Assembly: GCF_030687895.1 (NCBI RefSeq)
Contig: NZ_CP117452.1
Span: 4,890,501 to 4,954,500 of the forward strand
DNA length: 64,000 bases
Reading direction: 5' to 3'
DNA from: Pseudomonas sp. FP198
GTDB lineage: Bacteria > Pseudomonadota > Gammaproteobacteria > Pseudomonadales > Pseudomonadaceae
Below, in pieces: positions 46,715 through 56,347 of this stretch; within the stretch, counting starts at the first letter, position 1, and each line of letters begins with the position of its first letter. A program made the translations under genes and the position numbers. Below the pieces are notes generated by a model. That model saw only the letters and a list, made by a program, of their open reading frames with translations, did no database searches and was not told the origin of the DNA.

Positions 46715-47710
46715 TTGAAACTCAGTGATATCGCCCAGCTTGCCGGTGTGTCCGTCACCACCGCCAGCTACGTCATCAACGGCAAGGCCGAACAGCAACG
46801 CATCAGCAACGCGACCGTCGAACGGGTGCGGGCGGTGGTCGAAGAACATGGCTTCACGCCCAACCCCCAGGCCGCCGGGCTGCGCAGCCGGCACACGCGG
46901 ACGTTGGGTTTCATCCTGCCGGACCTGGAAAACCCCAGCTATGCCCGTATTGCCAAGCTCCTGGAGCAAGGCGCCCGCGCCCGGGGCTATCAACTGTTGA
47001 TCGCCAGTTCCGACGACGCGCCTGACAGCGAGCGGCAATTGCTGCAACTGTTCCGCGCCCGGCGCTGCGATGCGCTGATCGTCGCCAGTTGCCTGCCGGC
47101 CGAGGATGACAGTTACCGCCAGCTCCAGGCCAAGGGAATTCCGATCATCGCCATCGACCGGGTGATGGAACCGGCGCACTTCTGCTCGGTGATCAGCGAT
47201 GACCGCCAGGCCAGCCTGCAACTGACCCGCAGCCTGCTGGACACCCACCCGCGGCAGATCGCACTGATCAGTGCCCGCCCCGAACTGAGCATCAGCCAGG
47301 AGCGGGCCGCGGGGTTTCGCGAGGCGCTTGCCGGGTTCGACGGCCAGGTGTTGATCGAACACGGCGAGTCGTTCAGCCGTGAATGCGGTCGCCAACTGAT
47401 GGACGAGATGCTCGCGCGCCTGGGGCATTTGCCCGATGCGCTGATCACCACCTCCTATGTGCTGCTGCAAGGCGTGTTCGACGCCCTGCATGATTTTCCG
47501 CTCAAGTCGCGGCCGCTGCGCCTGGGCACGTTTGGTGACACGCAACTGCTGGATTTCCTGCCGCTGCCGGTCAATGCCATGTCCCAACAGCATCAACTGA
47601 TCGCCGCCAAGGCGCTGGAACTGGCGCTGGCGGCCATCGAGAACGATGACTACCAGCCTGGTGTCCAGGCGATTGCCCGCACGTTCAAACAGCGTATCCA
47701 CCAAGGCTGA
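46715..47710 (+). CDS. fruR: Fructose operon regulator FruR/Cra (LacI family)
   Basis: 331-residue repressor. The N-terminal LacI-type helix-turn-helix KLSDIAQLAGVSVTTASYVINGKAEQQRIS is followed by hinge GFTPNPQAAGLRSRHTRTLGFILPDLENPSYARIAK and a periplasmic-binding-fold effector domain. The start is the TTG at 46715, with AAGGA at 46702-46706; upstream in-frame GTG/TTG codons would add residues before a domain that normally begins at residue 1. Divergent from fruBKA. Ends 20 nt before tatD, so the two may be cotranscribed. Confidence 0.93.
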   Translation: MKLSDIAQLAGVSVTTASYVINGKAEQQRISNATVERVRAVVEEHGFTPNPQAAGLRSRHTRTLGFILPDLENPSYARIAKLLEQGARARGYQLLIASSDDAPDSERQLLQLFRARRCDALIVASCLPAEDDSYRQLQAKGIPIIAIDRVMEPAHFCSVISDDRQASLQLTRSLLDTHPRQIALISARPELSISQERAAGFREALAGFDGQVLIEHGESFSRECGRQLMDEMLARLGHLPDALITTSYVLLQGVFDALHDFPLKSRPLRLGTFGDTQLLDFLPLPVNAMSQQHQLIAAKALELALAAIENDDYQPGVQAIARTFKQRIHQG

Positions 47711-47730
47711 GGATTTTCCCGGATCGAACC

Positions 47731-48507
47731 ATGGAGCTGATCGACACCCACACCCACCTGGACTTCCCGGATTTCGACGCGGATCGCTCGGCGCTGCTGG
47801 CCGAAAGCCGCGCCCTGGGCGTTCGGAAAATGGTCTTGCTGGGGGTATATCGGGACAACTGGCAACGGGTCTGGGACCTCGTGCAAAGCGACCCCGACCT
47901 GCATGCCGCGCTGGGCCTGCACCCGGTGTACCTCGATCAGCATCGGGGCGAAGATCTTGAGAACTTACGTGACTGGCTGGCCCGCCTGGCCGGGCATCGG
48001 CAGCTGTGTGCGGTGGGGGAAATCGGCCTGGACTACTACATCGAGACCCTGGACCGTGATAGCCAGCAGGCATTGTTCGAGGCGCAACTGGAACTGGCCG
48101 TGGAATTCAACCTTCCGGCGCTGATCCATGTGCGCCGCAGCCACGCCGCGGTGATCGCGACCCTGAAGCGTATCCGCCCCGCCCGCACTGGCATCATCCA
48201 CGCCTTCGCCGGCAGCTTCGAAGAGGCCCGCGAATACATCAGACTCGGTTACAAGCTCGGCCTCGGTGGCGCCGCGACATGGCCGCAGGCTTTGCGCATG
48301 CACCGAGTGTTGCCAAAACTGCCGCTGGACGCGGTGGTGCTGGAGACCGATTCACCGGACATGGCCCCGGCGATGTTCCCCGGCCAGCGCAACAGCCCGG
48401 CGCATTTGCCGGCGATTTGCGCGGCGTTGGCGCAGATCATGGGGATCAGCCCGGAACGACTGGCCGAAGCCAGCACGGCCAACGCCCGCCAACTGTTCAA
48501 TTGGTGA
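47731..48507 (+). CDS. TatD-family deoxyribonuclease/hydrolase
   Basis: 258-residue metal-dependent hydrolase of the TatD/YcfH TIM-barrel group. Metal His in DTHTHLDF (His7, His9), Glu in AVGEIGLDYY, His in HVRRSH and HAFAGSFEEA, Asp in ETDSPDMAP. These proteins act as 3'-5' exonucleases or AP nucleases. ATG 20 nt after the fruR stop, with no terminator between them; GGATTTTC is a weak ribosome-binding site. A type B repeat pair follows. Confidence 0.9.
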   Translation: MELIDTHTHLDFPDFDADRSALLAESRALGVRKMVLLGVYRDNWQRVWDLVQSDPDLHAALGLHPVYLDQHRGEDLENLRDWLARLAGHRQLCAVGEIGLDYYIETLDRDSQQALFEAQLELAVEFNLPALIHVRRSHAAVIATLKRIRPARTGIIHAFAGSFEEAREYIRLGYKLGLGGAATWPQALRMHRVLPKLPLDAVVLETDSPDMAPAMFPGQRNSPAHLPAICAALAQIMGISPERLAEASTANARQLFNW

Positions 48508-48512
48508 CGACC

Positions 48513-48601
48513 TGTGGGAGCGAGCCTGCTCGCGAATACGGTGTATCAGACACCCTATGCCCGACTGATACAGCGCTTTCGCGAGCAGGCTCGCTCCCAC
48601 A
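48513..48601. repeat. REP-type palindrome pair, type B
   Basis: TGTGGGAGCGAGCCTGCTCG at the left and CGAGCAGGCTCGCTCCCACA at the right, between converging tatD and chemoreceptor genes. Confidence 0.88.
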
Positions 48602-48624
48602 TTGGAACTATGTGGACACAGGAA

Positions 48625-50655
48625 TCACACCCGAAACGCATTGATCAACTGCTTGAGCTGCACCACTTGCGCGGACAGCTCACGGCTGGCGTCTTCGGTC
48701 TGGTGCGCGCCTTCGGCGGTGCGTTCGCCGGCGCGGTTGATCTCGACGATGTTCTGGTCGATGTCATGGGCGACCGCCGTCTGTTGCTCTGCGGCAGCGG
48801 CGATCTGCTGGTTCTGGTCGACGATCATGCCAACGGCGCCGAGGATATTTTCCAGCGCCTGCTGAACCCTTTCCGACTGGCCGACGGTGCCGCTGGCCAT
48901 CTCATGACTGCTGCCCATGGCCTTGACGGCGGCGCCCACGCCGCTGTGCAGCCGGCTGATCATCGCTTCGATTTCCTCGGTCGATTGCTGGGTTCGCTTG
49001 GCGAGGGTCCGGACCTCATCGGCCACCACCGCGAATCCACGCCCTTGCTCGCCGGCCCGGGCCGCTTCGATCGCGGCATTGAGCGCCAGCAGGTTGGTCT
49101 GCTCGGCGATGCTCTTGATCACATCCAGTACACGGCTGATGGCCTGGCTGTCGGTGGCCAGTTGATTGATCACTTGCACCGACTGTTCGATTTCACTGGC
49201 CAGCCGGGCGATGCTGCTTTGCTGTGACTCAACCAGGCCGCGTCCGCTGAGGGTTTCATCGTTCACGCTATGGGCGCTGCTGACTGCCGCGGCGGCACTG
49301 CTGGCGACTTCCTGGGCGGTGGCCGACATCTGGTTCATCGCCGTAGCGACCAGCTCGATCTGGCTGCGCTGCCCGGCCACGGCCTGGTTGCTCTGGGCAG
49401 ACACGGCTTGTACCTGACCGGCCTGGCGCTCGACCTCGGCAACCGTGCGACTGACCTGCTCGATCAAGTCATGGATCTTCGCCACGGTGCCGTTGAACAC
49501 TTCACCCAGCTCGCCCAACTCATCCTTGCTGCGAGCCACGAAATTGACCGTCATGTCGCCGGCCGCGACCTTGTCCATCATTGCGCCCAAATGCTTGAGC
49601 GTGGTGCGAGTCGAGACATAGAAACCGGCGTACAGGTAAAAAATCAACAGGAACACCACCGCCAGTGCCACCGCTTGCAGCACCATGTGGCTGCGGTTCT
49701 GCTCCAGGCGGTGCTGCAACTGGACACCGAGAAAGCCCAGTGTCACTTCGTTCAGCCGATAGGTCTGTTCCATCAGGCCGCTGACCTGCTGGTAAAACGC
49801 CGACCAGGGGGCGTCGAGCGTATCGGCCATCACCACCTGTTCCTCGATCAGTTCGGCGGCCTGTTTGAGAGAATTCCTGCTGGCGCCAGCCTGCTCGGCA
49901 AGCGCTTGCCCGGCCGCCTGGCTGGAGCCAAGGGCATCCTGCAATTTCAGATCATATTCGCCCTGGAGTTTTTCGACCTGTACCAGCAACTCGTCAAACC
50001 GGGTGCTCGAAGCAGAATTGAGGAACCCCAAGCCCAACGACGAAGCCCCCAGCGCCCGTCCCTCGCCCAGGATCTGGGTGACCTTGGGGGTTACGCCAAC
50101 CATCAGGTCGCTGAGTTGGCGGATGTCGCCCTGGTTGTCGCGGCTCAGGCCCGCCTGGCTGGCGATGACCTGGCCAAATATCTGCGCATTGTTGAGCAAC
50201 CTGCCGATCAGCGCGCTCTTGCTTTGCAGGGAGCTTTCGGCCTGCTGGGCCTTGAAGGCGGCGATCATTTCGTCGCGCTTGGCATCGAAGGCGCTGACGT
50301 GCTCGGGCTCTGCGGCCATCGCCTGCATGCCCTGGAGGCGCGCGAGAATCTGTTGCTCCAGGGTGCTGATCCGGCTTTCCACATCGCCCGCCTTGCCGGA
50401 CTGACCCAGGCTGGCATTGATCTGCACCAGGTTGTTCAAGGTCTCCAGGTCGCGGCGCAGAGTCAGGCTGCTGCCCAGCAAGTCGAGGCTTTGCAACTCG
50501 ACTTGGGTGCCCTGGAACTCCCGGTAGGAATCACGTACCAGAAAGAAGTTGGTCACCAGCATCGGCAGCAGGAACAACACGCTGATCAGGCTGAACTTCA
50601 TGCCGAAGCTCAGGCGGTTCATCAGGGCGACGGCGGGCCAGAGCAAACTCTTCAC
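48625..50655 (-). CDS. Methyl-accepting chemotaxis protein
   Basis: 676-residue chemoreceptor. First membrane helix about 20-43 ([19 protein letters not shown]), a long periplasmic sensing domain about 45-335 that looks all-helical, second helix about 337-360 ([20 protein letters not shown]), HAMP, then the signalling domain with the strictly conserved tip [38 protein letters not shown]. The ligand is unknown; the roughly 290-residue sensor is longer than a standard four-helix bundle and could be a tandem helical module. GTG start at 50655 with GGGAG. It is syntenic with PA4520 next to speC and ampE, as I recall. Confidence 0.92.
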   Translation of the reverse strand: MKSLLWPAVALMNRLSFGMKFSLISVLFLLPMLVTNFFLVRDSYREFQGTQVELQSLDLLGSSLTLRRDLETLNNLVQINASLGQSGKAGDVESRISTLEQQILARLQGMQAMAAEPEHVSAFDAKRDEMIAAFKAQQAESSLQSKSALIGRLLNNAQIFGQVIASQAGLSRDNQGDIRQLSDLMVGVTPKVTQILGEGRALGASSLGLGFLNSASSTRFDELLVQVEKLQGEYDLKLQDALGSSQAAGQALAEQAGASRNSLKQAAELIEEQVVMADTLDAPWSAFYQQVSGLMEQTYRLNEVTLGFLGVQLQHRLEQNRSHMVLQAVALAVVFLLIFYLYAGFYVSTRTTLKHLGAMMDKVAAGDMTVNFVARSKDELGELGEVFNGTVAKIHDLIEQVSRTVAEVERQAGQVQAVSAQSNQAVAGQRSQIELVATAMNQMSATAQEVASSAAAAVSSAHSVNDETLSGRGLVESQQSSIARLASEIEQSVQVINQLATDSQAISRVLDVIKSIAEQTNLLALNAAIEAARAGEQGRGFAVVADEVRTLAKRTQQSTEEIEAMISRLHSGVGAAVKAMGSSHEMASGTVGQSERVQQALENILGAVGMIVDQNQQIAAAAEQQTAVAHDIDQNIVEINRAGERTAEGAHQTEDASRELSAQVVQLKQLINAFRV

Positions 50656-50799
50656 AAGGAAGTCTCCCGATAATTTTTATTTTTATAGGCGCGCGGGCAG
50701 GCAGCAGAAGGCCACTATGCGGACGCTGCTTCTGTATAGCCTAAATCGGCGGGGAGATTTGTAACTTAAGGTTAACGAGAGGAATGACCCGGCTCAGTC

Positions 50800-50907
50800 G
50801 TGGCGAGGGGATTTATCCCCGTTGGGCTGCGAAGCAGCCCCTGGTATCTGGCTTCCAAAAGCGAGGGGGCCGCTTCGCGCCCCAGCGGGGATAAATCCCC
50901 TCGCCAC
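50800..50907. repeat. REP-type palindrome pair, type A'
   Basis: GTGGCGAGGGGATTTATCCC at the left and the inverted GGGATAAATCCCCTCGCCAC at the right, with the inner GTTGGGCTGCGAAGCAGCCCC stem. It fills part of the 267-bp gap between ampE and the chemoreceptor gene. Confidence 0.85.
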
Positions 50908-50922
50908 AACCGACTCGCTTGC

Positions 50923-51759
50923 CTAGGCCAACACCGTCCACAACGCAAACCCGGCATACCAGAGTACCGCCGCGCGCAACAGCAGTTCCCACAGCCGATC
51001 CAGGCTGTTGATGCCGTCCGGCCCGGCGACGGGAGTCGGGATCTCGCCGGCCACCAGGCCGACCTTGTTGATCAGGTCGGCCGCGCTGATGTTCCAGTTC
51101 AGCAGTTCGTGCAGCATCACCCGGCTGACCGCCACGAAGTTGCCCACCAGGGCGAAGCTCGCCGCCAGCAATCGCACCGGTACCCAATCGAACGCGTGGC
51201 GCAGTTGCGCCGCACGCTCGGCCACGCCGGGGTTGTGGCTGTGTTCGGCGGCCAGGGCGAGCAATCGATAGCTCAGGGCAGCCACCGGGCCCAGCAGGAA
51301 ATACCAGAAGATGACAGCAAAAAAACTCTGGTACGCCTGCCACAGCAAGTGCCCCTGGACCCGTTCCAGCAACTGCTCGCCGCCATCGGCATCGATGTTC
51401 AGGTCGCGCTTGGCCACATGATTCGCTGCCTGCAGATCTTCCCGGCGCCAAGCGTCGCGAAACGGCCCGAGTTCAGCCAACAGATCGCCGCGCCCCAGGC
51501 TGTAGATCACCACCAACAGGTGCACCGGCAGTGCCAGCAGACCATAGGCCACCGGCTCCAGTACCCATAGCAGCAACGCCAGCAGCGCCACCGGCAACAG
51601 CACCATCACCATCAGCACCAGCCAGGGCCGATTGACCCAGCGCGGGCTCGCTTCGAGCTTGTTCAGCTCGCCCAGCCAGCCGCCGTCACGCTGGACCCGC
51701 TGGCGCAGGGCCGAGAATTTCTCGATCCAGACTGCCAGCAGCAACACCAGAAAACTCAT
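50923..51759 (-). CDS. ampE: AmpE membrane protein, beta-lactamase induction/peptidoglycan recycling
   Basis: 278-residue inner-membrane protein with four predicted hydrophobic helices (about 1-12, 46-78, 145-175, 250-278). Contains the AmpE pattern of a C-terminal WELLLRAAVLWYAGFALW segment and a charged cytosolic middle. The ATG overlaps the ampD stop by 4 nt (ATGA), the usual ampDE arrangement. Its exact biochemical role is not settled, though it is considered a sensory transducer associated with AmpD. Confidence 0.9.
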   Translation of the reverse strand: MSFLVLLLAVWIEKFSALRQRVQRDGGWLGELNKLEASPRWVNRPWLVLMVMVLLPVALLALLLWVLEPVAYGLLALPVHLLVVIYSLGRGDLLAELGPFRDAWRREDLQAANHVAKRDLNIDADGGEQLLERVQGHLLWQAYQSFFAVIFWYFLLGPVAALSYRLLALAAEHSHNPGVAERAAQLRHAFDWVPVRLLAASFALVGNFVAVSRVMLHELLNWNISAADLINKVGLVAGEIPTPVAGPDGINSLDRLWELLLRAAVLWYAGFALWTVLA

Positions 51760-52316
51760 TGTCCTTCCCCTTCTGTCAGGGCCGCGCGATAGCGCGCCCA
51801 GTCGAATGCCAGTCCCGGATCGGTCTTGCGCCCCGGGGCAATGTCGCTGTGCCCACAGATGCGCTGCACCGTGATCGCCGTAAACGCCGCGCGCAACTGC
51901 CGGGTCAGGTCCACCAAGGCGACATATTGCGCGTCGGTGAACGGCAGATCATCGGTGCCTTCAAGCTCGATGCCTATGGAAAAATCGTTACACGTCTCCC
52001 GCCCTTCGAAGCACGAAACCCCCGCATGCCACGCACGCTCCAGACAAGAGACAAACTGGGTCACGGCGCCGTCACGTTCGATCAGAAAATGCGCAGAGAC
52101 ACGCAGGTCGGCAATACCGGCAAAGTAGGGATGTTCCGTGACATCCAGACGATTCTGGAAAAATTCCTGTACCTTGCCGGTCGCGAACTGTGCCGGCGGC
52201 AAGCTGATGTTGTGGATCACCAGCAGGGAGATCTCGCCCTCGGGGCGCGCATTAAAATTGGGCGAAGGGCAATGACGCACGCCATCGCACCAACCGCTCA
52301 CGGGGTCCAGCTGCAT
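51756..52316 (-). CDS. ampD: N-acetyl-anhydromuramyl-L-alanine amidase AmpD
   Basis: 186-residue cytosolic zinc amidase that removes the stem peptide from 1,6-anhydroMurNAc muropeptides; its loss derepresses AmpC beta-lactamase. Zn ligands: His in VIHNISLPP (about 34), His in CGHSDIAPGRKTDPG (about 153) and Asp of KTDPG; catalytic Glu in IGIELEG. The ATG at 52316 is preceded by AAGGA; the long open frame upstream overlaps the DUF1631 gene in another frame and is not coding. Coupled to ampE. Confidence 0.94.
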   Translation of the reverse strand: MQLDPVSGWCDGVRHCPSPNFNARPEGEISLLVIHNISLPPAQFATGKVQEFFQNRLDVTEHPYFAGIADLRVSAHFLIERDGAVTQFVSCLERAWHAGVSCFEGRETCNDFSIGIELEGTDDLPFTDAQYVALVDLTRQLRAAFTAITVQRICGHSDIAPGRKTDPGLAFDWARYRAALTEGEGQ

Positions 52317-52380
52317 ACGGGTTCCTTCGATGACGACGGTGAGTGCCGCCAGTATGCCGCGATCTACGTCGGCTGCGCGA

Positions 52381-54591
52381 TCACTTGCCGCGATTGAGCT
52401 GGCGCAGGTTGCCGAGAACAGACTCCAGTGCCCGGTCGAACAGCAGGGTGTCGTCCAGCAGACGTGCCGCTCCCCGGCGGAATTCCAGGGCCAGGCTGGT
52501 GCGGCTGTGCTCCAGGACCTTGAGGCCGGTGCGGTTGACGAAAACGAATTTGCCGGTGGCCTGGATGATTGCCGCCAGCTTGCAACGCAGGCTGTTGTCT
52601 TCGTCTTCCTGGAACTCGACCCAGCATCCCAGGCGCAATTGATCGACCTGACGCAGGCCTGCATCATCAGCCGGCAAGCGCACGGTCGGCTCTTGCGCGG
52701 GCGTCTGTGACGCAGTGCGAAGGACGATGGGTTCCGCCACTTCGACCATGACCGGCAGATCCGCCGGCTCGCCAGCCTCCGTTGCCTGGCCCAGCCGCTG
52801 CAGGGCCTGGACATGAAGCAGTTCCAGCTCGCTGAAGAATTCGCTGGTGGCGAACGGATCGAACGCCGAGCGACTCAGCCCCTCGCGCAGGGCCTTGAGC
52901 AGCTCCGGCACCATCGCCAGCAAACGCAGGCCCGCATCGGACTCTTCGTGATGCTGGACACTCCAGACCAATTGTTCGAGGGTCAGCACGTCGGCCCGCC
53001 ATTCGGCTGAATGCTCGCCATGCTTGAAGCCGGTCAGCAGCAGCACCTGGCTCCAGGCCTGCTGCACGAAATCGACTACGGCCTGGGGCAGGACTTTGCC
53101 GAGCATGACCTGGTTCAGCGCCCCTTCGACCCGCTGTCGAGCCAGGTCGGCCTTTGCCCTTCCCTCTTCGGCGTCACGGATGCGCTGCTCAAGCAATTCA
53201 CAACGGCGGCGCTCGTCGCTGGTGAAGGCCAGGAAATCGGCCAGCACTTCGGAAAATATCGCCGGATCGTCGACGAAGTCATTCAACAGGCGCTGCACCA
53301 CCTGCTCGATGCGCAGGTAGAGGCTGTCACGCTGATGATCATCGCAATCACCCCAACCCATCGCCGCCGCGGCGATTTCATTGAGCAACCGGCGCGCCGG
53401 ATGATTACTGCGACTGAAAAAACTCTTGTCCTGCACCGCGACCTTGAGCATCGGGATCTGCAGCCGGCCGATCAAGGCCTTGAGGGAATCCGGCAGGTTA
53501 CGGTCATCAAGGATGAATTCGAACATCATCGCGATCAGGTTGATCACGTCTTCGTCCGCGCCTTCGACCACGCGGGATTTGCCGCTCTTGACGCTGACCC
53601 GGGTCAACAGCTGTTCGAGCTGGCTACGCAGGTCGAAGTCATCCTGAACCGAGGGGGCCGGCACGTATTGCTGCAAATGAGACAACAAGCGCAAAAGGTC
53701 ACGGGTCGTGATCGGCTGGGCCGGTGCACTGGGCTCAAGGGTCGGCGCGACACTGCCGCGCACCTGGACCAACAACTTCTGCAAAGCGGCGAAGACTTCC
53801 TGCACGCTGTCATCGACATCGTCGACCCTTGGCCTGGCAGGCCCGGCAGTGCTGGGCCGAGCAGGCTCCTCGACACGATCCGAGGCGCGCCGCGACGGAG
53901 AAACCTTCAGATCCGGCAAGATCCCGGTTGCCGCCAATAGCTGATTGGCCTCGGAATAAAGGTTGTCGCATTCGCTGAGCACATACCGCTCGAAGAGCTT
54001 GAGCAGGATCAGCTTGACCTTGATGCCTACGCCCAGGTTACGCCCGGCCTGGAGAAAATTCTCACACAGCAGGGCCGGGCTCAAGGGGTTGTGCTGGTTC
54101 GCCAGGGGCCGCGACAGTAACGCGCCGAGTCGCGCCGTGAGCTGATCGAGGGACAGGCCATCGCGACTGAGCACCCGGGTGACCATGGTTTCCACCGCCA
54201 GCCGGCGTTCGAGGTCATCATGGTTTCGCTGGGCCGGTATGGCGCCTAGTACAGGCGCGAGGGTGGCCTGGGTCAGATCGTATTGGGCGAGATTGACGAA
54301 CGCCTCGAAAAACTGTTCGAGGAACTCACGTTCGATGCTCTTGCGTTTCAGCCGCAGGTCTCGCATGGCTTCGAAGTAGAGGTTCTGCTCGACATCGTTC
54401 CGCGCCCGGTCGGCCATTTCGAACAGGGTATCGTCAGCGTTATCGAACAGTTCCTGCAAGCCAAGGCGCAACTGCTGCGCAGCCTTGTCGCGAACCTGAA
54501 GCAGAATCACAGGCAGGCGGGCGAGCGGCGAGCGACTCGCCTGATCGGTAGACGCCTTGTGCAAAGGCACTACATTCCCGTCGTTGTGCAT
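52381..54591 (-). CDS. DUF1631-domain protein
   Basis: 736-residue, mostly helical cytosolic protein of unknown function, immediately upstream of ampD on the same strand (64-nt gap). It has the DUF1631 features as I know them: RDKAAQQLRLGLQELFDNADDTLFEMADRARNDVEQNLYFEAMRDLRLKR near the N-terminus, a middle Ser/Pro-rich linker (about 230-285), then FNDPVKPARRLLNEIA-type and VLPQAVVDFVQQAWSQVLLL blocks; the C-terminus resembles a PilZ-like domain (WVEFQEDEDNSLRCKLAAIIQATGKFVFVNRTGLKVLEHSR). If that is PilZ it lacks an obvious RxxxR c-di-GMP motif. ATG at 54591; GGAGG upstream. Confidence 0.82.
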   Translation of the reverse strand: MHNDGNVVPLHKASTDQASRSPLARLPVILLQVRDKAAQQLRLGLQELFDNADDTLFEMADRARNDVEQNLYFEAMRDLRLKRKSIEREFLEQFFEAFVNLAQYDLTQATLAPVLGAIPAQRNHDDLERRLAVETMVTRVLSRDGLSLDQLTARLGALLSRPLANQHNPLSPALLCENFLQAGRNLGVGIKVKLILLKLFERYVLSECDNLYSEANQLLAATGILPDLKVSPSRRASDRVEEPARPSTAGPARPRVDDVDDSVQEVFAALQKLLVQVRGSVAPTLEPSAPAQPITTRDLLRLLSHLQQYVPAPSVQDDFDLRSQLEQLLTRVSVKSGKSRVVEGADEDVINLIAMMFEFILDDRNLPDSLKALIGRLQIPMLKVAVQDKSFFSRSNHPARRLLNEIAAAAMGWGDCDDHQRDSLYLRIEQVVQRLLNDFVDDPAIFSEVLADFLAFTSDERRRCELLEQRIRDAEEGRAKADLARQRVEGALNQVMLGKVLPQAVVDFVQQAWSQVLLLTGFKHGEHSAEWRADVLTLEQLVWSVQHHEESDAGLRLLAMVPELLKALREGLSRSAFDPFATSEFFSELELLHVQALQRLGQATEAGEPADLPVMVEVAEPIVLRTASQTPAQEPTVRLPADDAGLRQVDQLRLGCWVEFQEDEDNSLRCKLAAIIQATGKFVFVNRTGLKVLEHSRTSLALEFRRGAARLLDDTLLFDRALESVLGNLRQLNRGK

Positions 54592-54857
54592 CCTGGCCTC
54601 CTGAAAGGGTATTCTTCGGCTTGCGACGTCAAAGTCATGGCGTCAATCGAAAGGCGGATTATCAGGTAAAAGAACCCTGCCGCACAGTAGACACTTGTGA
54701 ACCAGCTCGAAATACTCGGAACAAGTGACAGGACAATCGGGAAAATGTTGCGGCCATGCGACCAAATGCAGGTTTCATTCAGCAGCACGCAAGTGGCGCC
54801 TTGGGTTCGCCTGCGGCCTGGCCCTATAATCCGGCCACTTTGTTTGTGGAGCCCGTC
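54592..54857. other. Divergent intergenic region DUF1631 gene / nadC
   Basis: 266 bp with no convincing gene; it should hold the two divergent promoters. Confidence 0.5.
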
Positions 54858-55706
54858 ATGCCGAATCTACGCCTCGCCGATCTGACCGCCGAAATCGAAG
54901 CCAACGTGCGCCGTGCGTTGCTCGAAGACATCGGCAGCGGCGACATCACCGCACAACTGATCCCCGCCGAACGCCTGGCCAAGGCCACCATCATCACCCG
55001 CGAAGCCGCGATCATCAGCGGCACGGCCTGGGTCGATGCGGTGTTCCGGCAACTGGATCCCCGCGTCGCGGTGCACTGGCAAGTGCGCGACGGCGACCGG
55101 GCGAGTCCCGACCAGGCGCTGTTCCACCTCGAAGGCCCGGCTCGCTCACTGCTGACGGGCGAACGCAGCGCGCTGAACTTCCTGCAGATGCTCTCGGGCG
55201 TTGCCACCCGGGCCCGCTACCTGGCGGACTCCGTTGCCGACACCCAGGTCAAGCTGCTGGATACCCGCAAAACCCTGCCCGGGCTGCGCCTGGCCCAGAA
55301 GTACGCGGTGACCTGCGGCGGTTGCCATAACCATCGCATCGGCCTTTACGATGCCTTCCTGATCAAGGAAAACCATATCGCCGCCTGCGGTGGCATTGCC
55401 CAGGCCATCAGCGCCGCCCACAAGATCGCACCGGGCAAGCCGGTGGAAATCGAAGTGGAAAGCCTGGCGGAATTGAAAGAAGCGCTGGCGGCCGATGCCG
55501 ACATCATCATGCTCGACGAGCTGAGCCTGGACGACATGCGCGAAGCCGTGCGCCTGAACGGCGGCAAGGCGAAACTGGAAGCCAGCGGCGGCATCAACGA
55601 AAGCACGTTGCGCCCGATCGCCGAGACCGGCGTGGACTATATCTCCATCGGTGCGATGACCAAGGACGTAAAAGCCGTGGACCTGTCGATGCGCTTGAGC
55701 CTCTGA
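54858..55706 (+). CDS. nadC: Nicotinate-nucleotide pyrophosphorylase (quinolinate phosphoribosyltransferase)
   Basis: 282-residue cytosolic enzyme making nicotinate mononucleotide from quinolinate and PRPP in NAD synthesis. Visible: [75 protein letters not shown]-type [16 protein letters not shown] and DYISIGAMT, all conserved in NadC. The ATG at 54858 follows GTGGAG; the longer open frame begins in the promoter region. Followed by a strong terminator. Confidence 0.95.
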   Translation: MPNLRLADLTAEIEANVRRALLEDIGSGDITAQLIPAERLAKATIITREAAIISGTAWVDAVFRQLDPRVAVHWQVRDGDRASPDQALFHLEGPARSLLTGERSALNFLQMLSGVATRARYLADSVADTQVKLLDTRKTLPGLRLAQKYAVTCGGCHNHRIGLYDAFLIKENHIAACGGIAQAISAAHKIAPGKPVEIEVESLAELKEALAADADIIMLDELSLDDMREAVRLNGGKAKLEASGGINESTLRPIAETGVDYISIGAMTKDVKAVDLSMRLSL

Positions 55707-55710
55707 CAAC

Positions 55711-55746
55711 AAAAAACGCCAGCCTTGAAGAGGCTGGCGTTTTTTT
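55711..55746. terminator. Bidirectional terminator nadC / DUF6388 gene
   Basis: AAAAAACGCCAGCCT (55711-55725) and AGGCTGGCGTTTTTT (55731-55745) pair perfectly, with A- and T-runs on both sides. Confidence 0.92.
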
Positions 55747-56051
55747 CAGACCACCAGATTATTCATCTCGCAGTACTCATCCCATTCCACACCCAGCACC
55801 TCGGCCGCTTCCTTGTGCAAGGCAAGGCGCTGCACCTCGAACTCTTCCGGCGTACTGGTGTACTTGAGCGTCAGCTCCCAAGGCTGCAGGCCCTGGGCCT
55901 CGGCCTCGTCCTCGAATGCCCACTGGATCTGGTCTTTCTGATCATCAGCGGACAAGTCCTTGATTTCCTCTGCCAATTGCGGCGTTTCTTTGAGGTACTT
56001 TTCCAGGGCTTGTTCGTGTCTGGCTTCTTGGGACAACTCTTTAACGGTCAT
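55746..56051 (-). CDS. DUF6388-like small acidic protein
   Basis: 101-residue acidic cytosolic protein, function unknown. Pattern HEQALEKYLKETPQLAEEIKDLS, then QWAFEDEAEAQGLQPWELTLKYTSTPEEFEVQRLALHKEAAEVLG and the C-terminal EWDEYCEMNNLV, which I associate with DUF6388 proteins common in Pseudomonas. Probably all-helical. ATG at 56051; upstream sequence has GAGAACGCC as weak site. The stop lies against the nadC terminator. Confidence 0.75.
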   Translation of the reverse strand: MTVKELSQEARHEQALEKYLKETPQLAEEIKDLSADDQKDQIQWAFEDEAEAQGLQPWELTLKYTSTPEEFEVQRLALHKEAAEVLGVEWDEYCEMNNLVV

Positions 56052-56347
56052 GGCGTTCTCGCTGATCTGGGAATGGAAGATGGATCTGGATCATCAAGGA
56101 TCTCTCTGACGCAGGAAGCCGTTGGAAGCTCGGTTTTCCTGGCCTTCAGAACCATTCGTGGATCATCTGAAAACTGCTGGGCGATGCTCATGCAGGTGAC
56201 GAATATAGGATGTTTTGCCAACGATTTACACGGCTCTTTACATCCACCGCAGAAAAAATCTCATGCCCGACGGCAAGGTGCCCAGGAACATTTGTCATGG
56301 CAACCAGTCATAGCGATGTGCCATATCAGCACTTCTTCAGGAACCCA

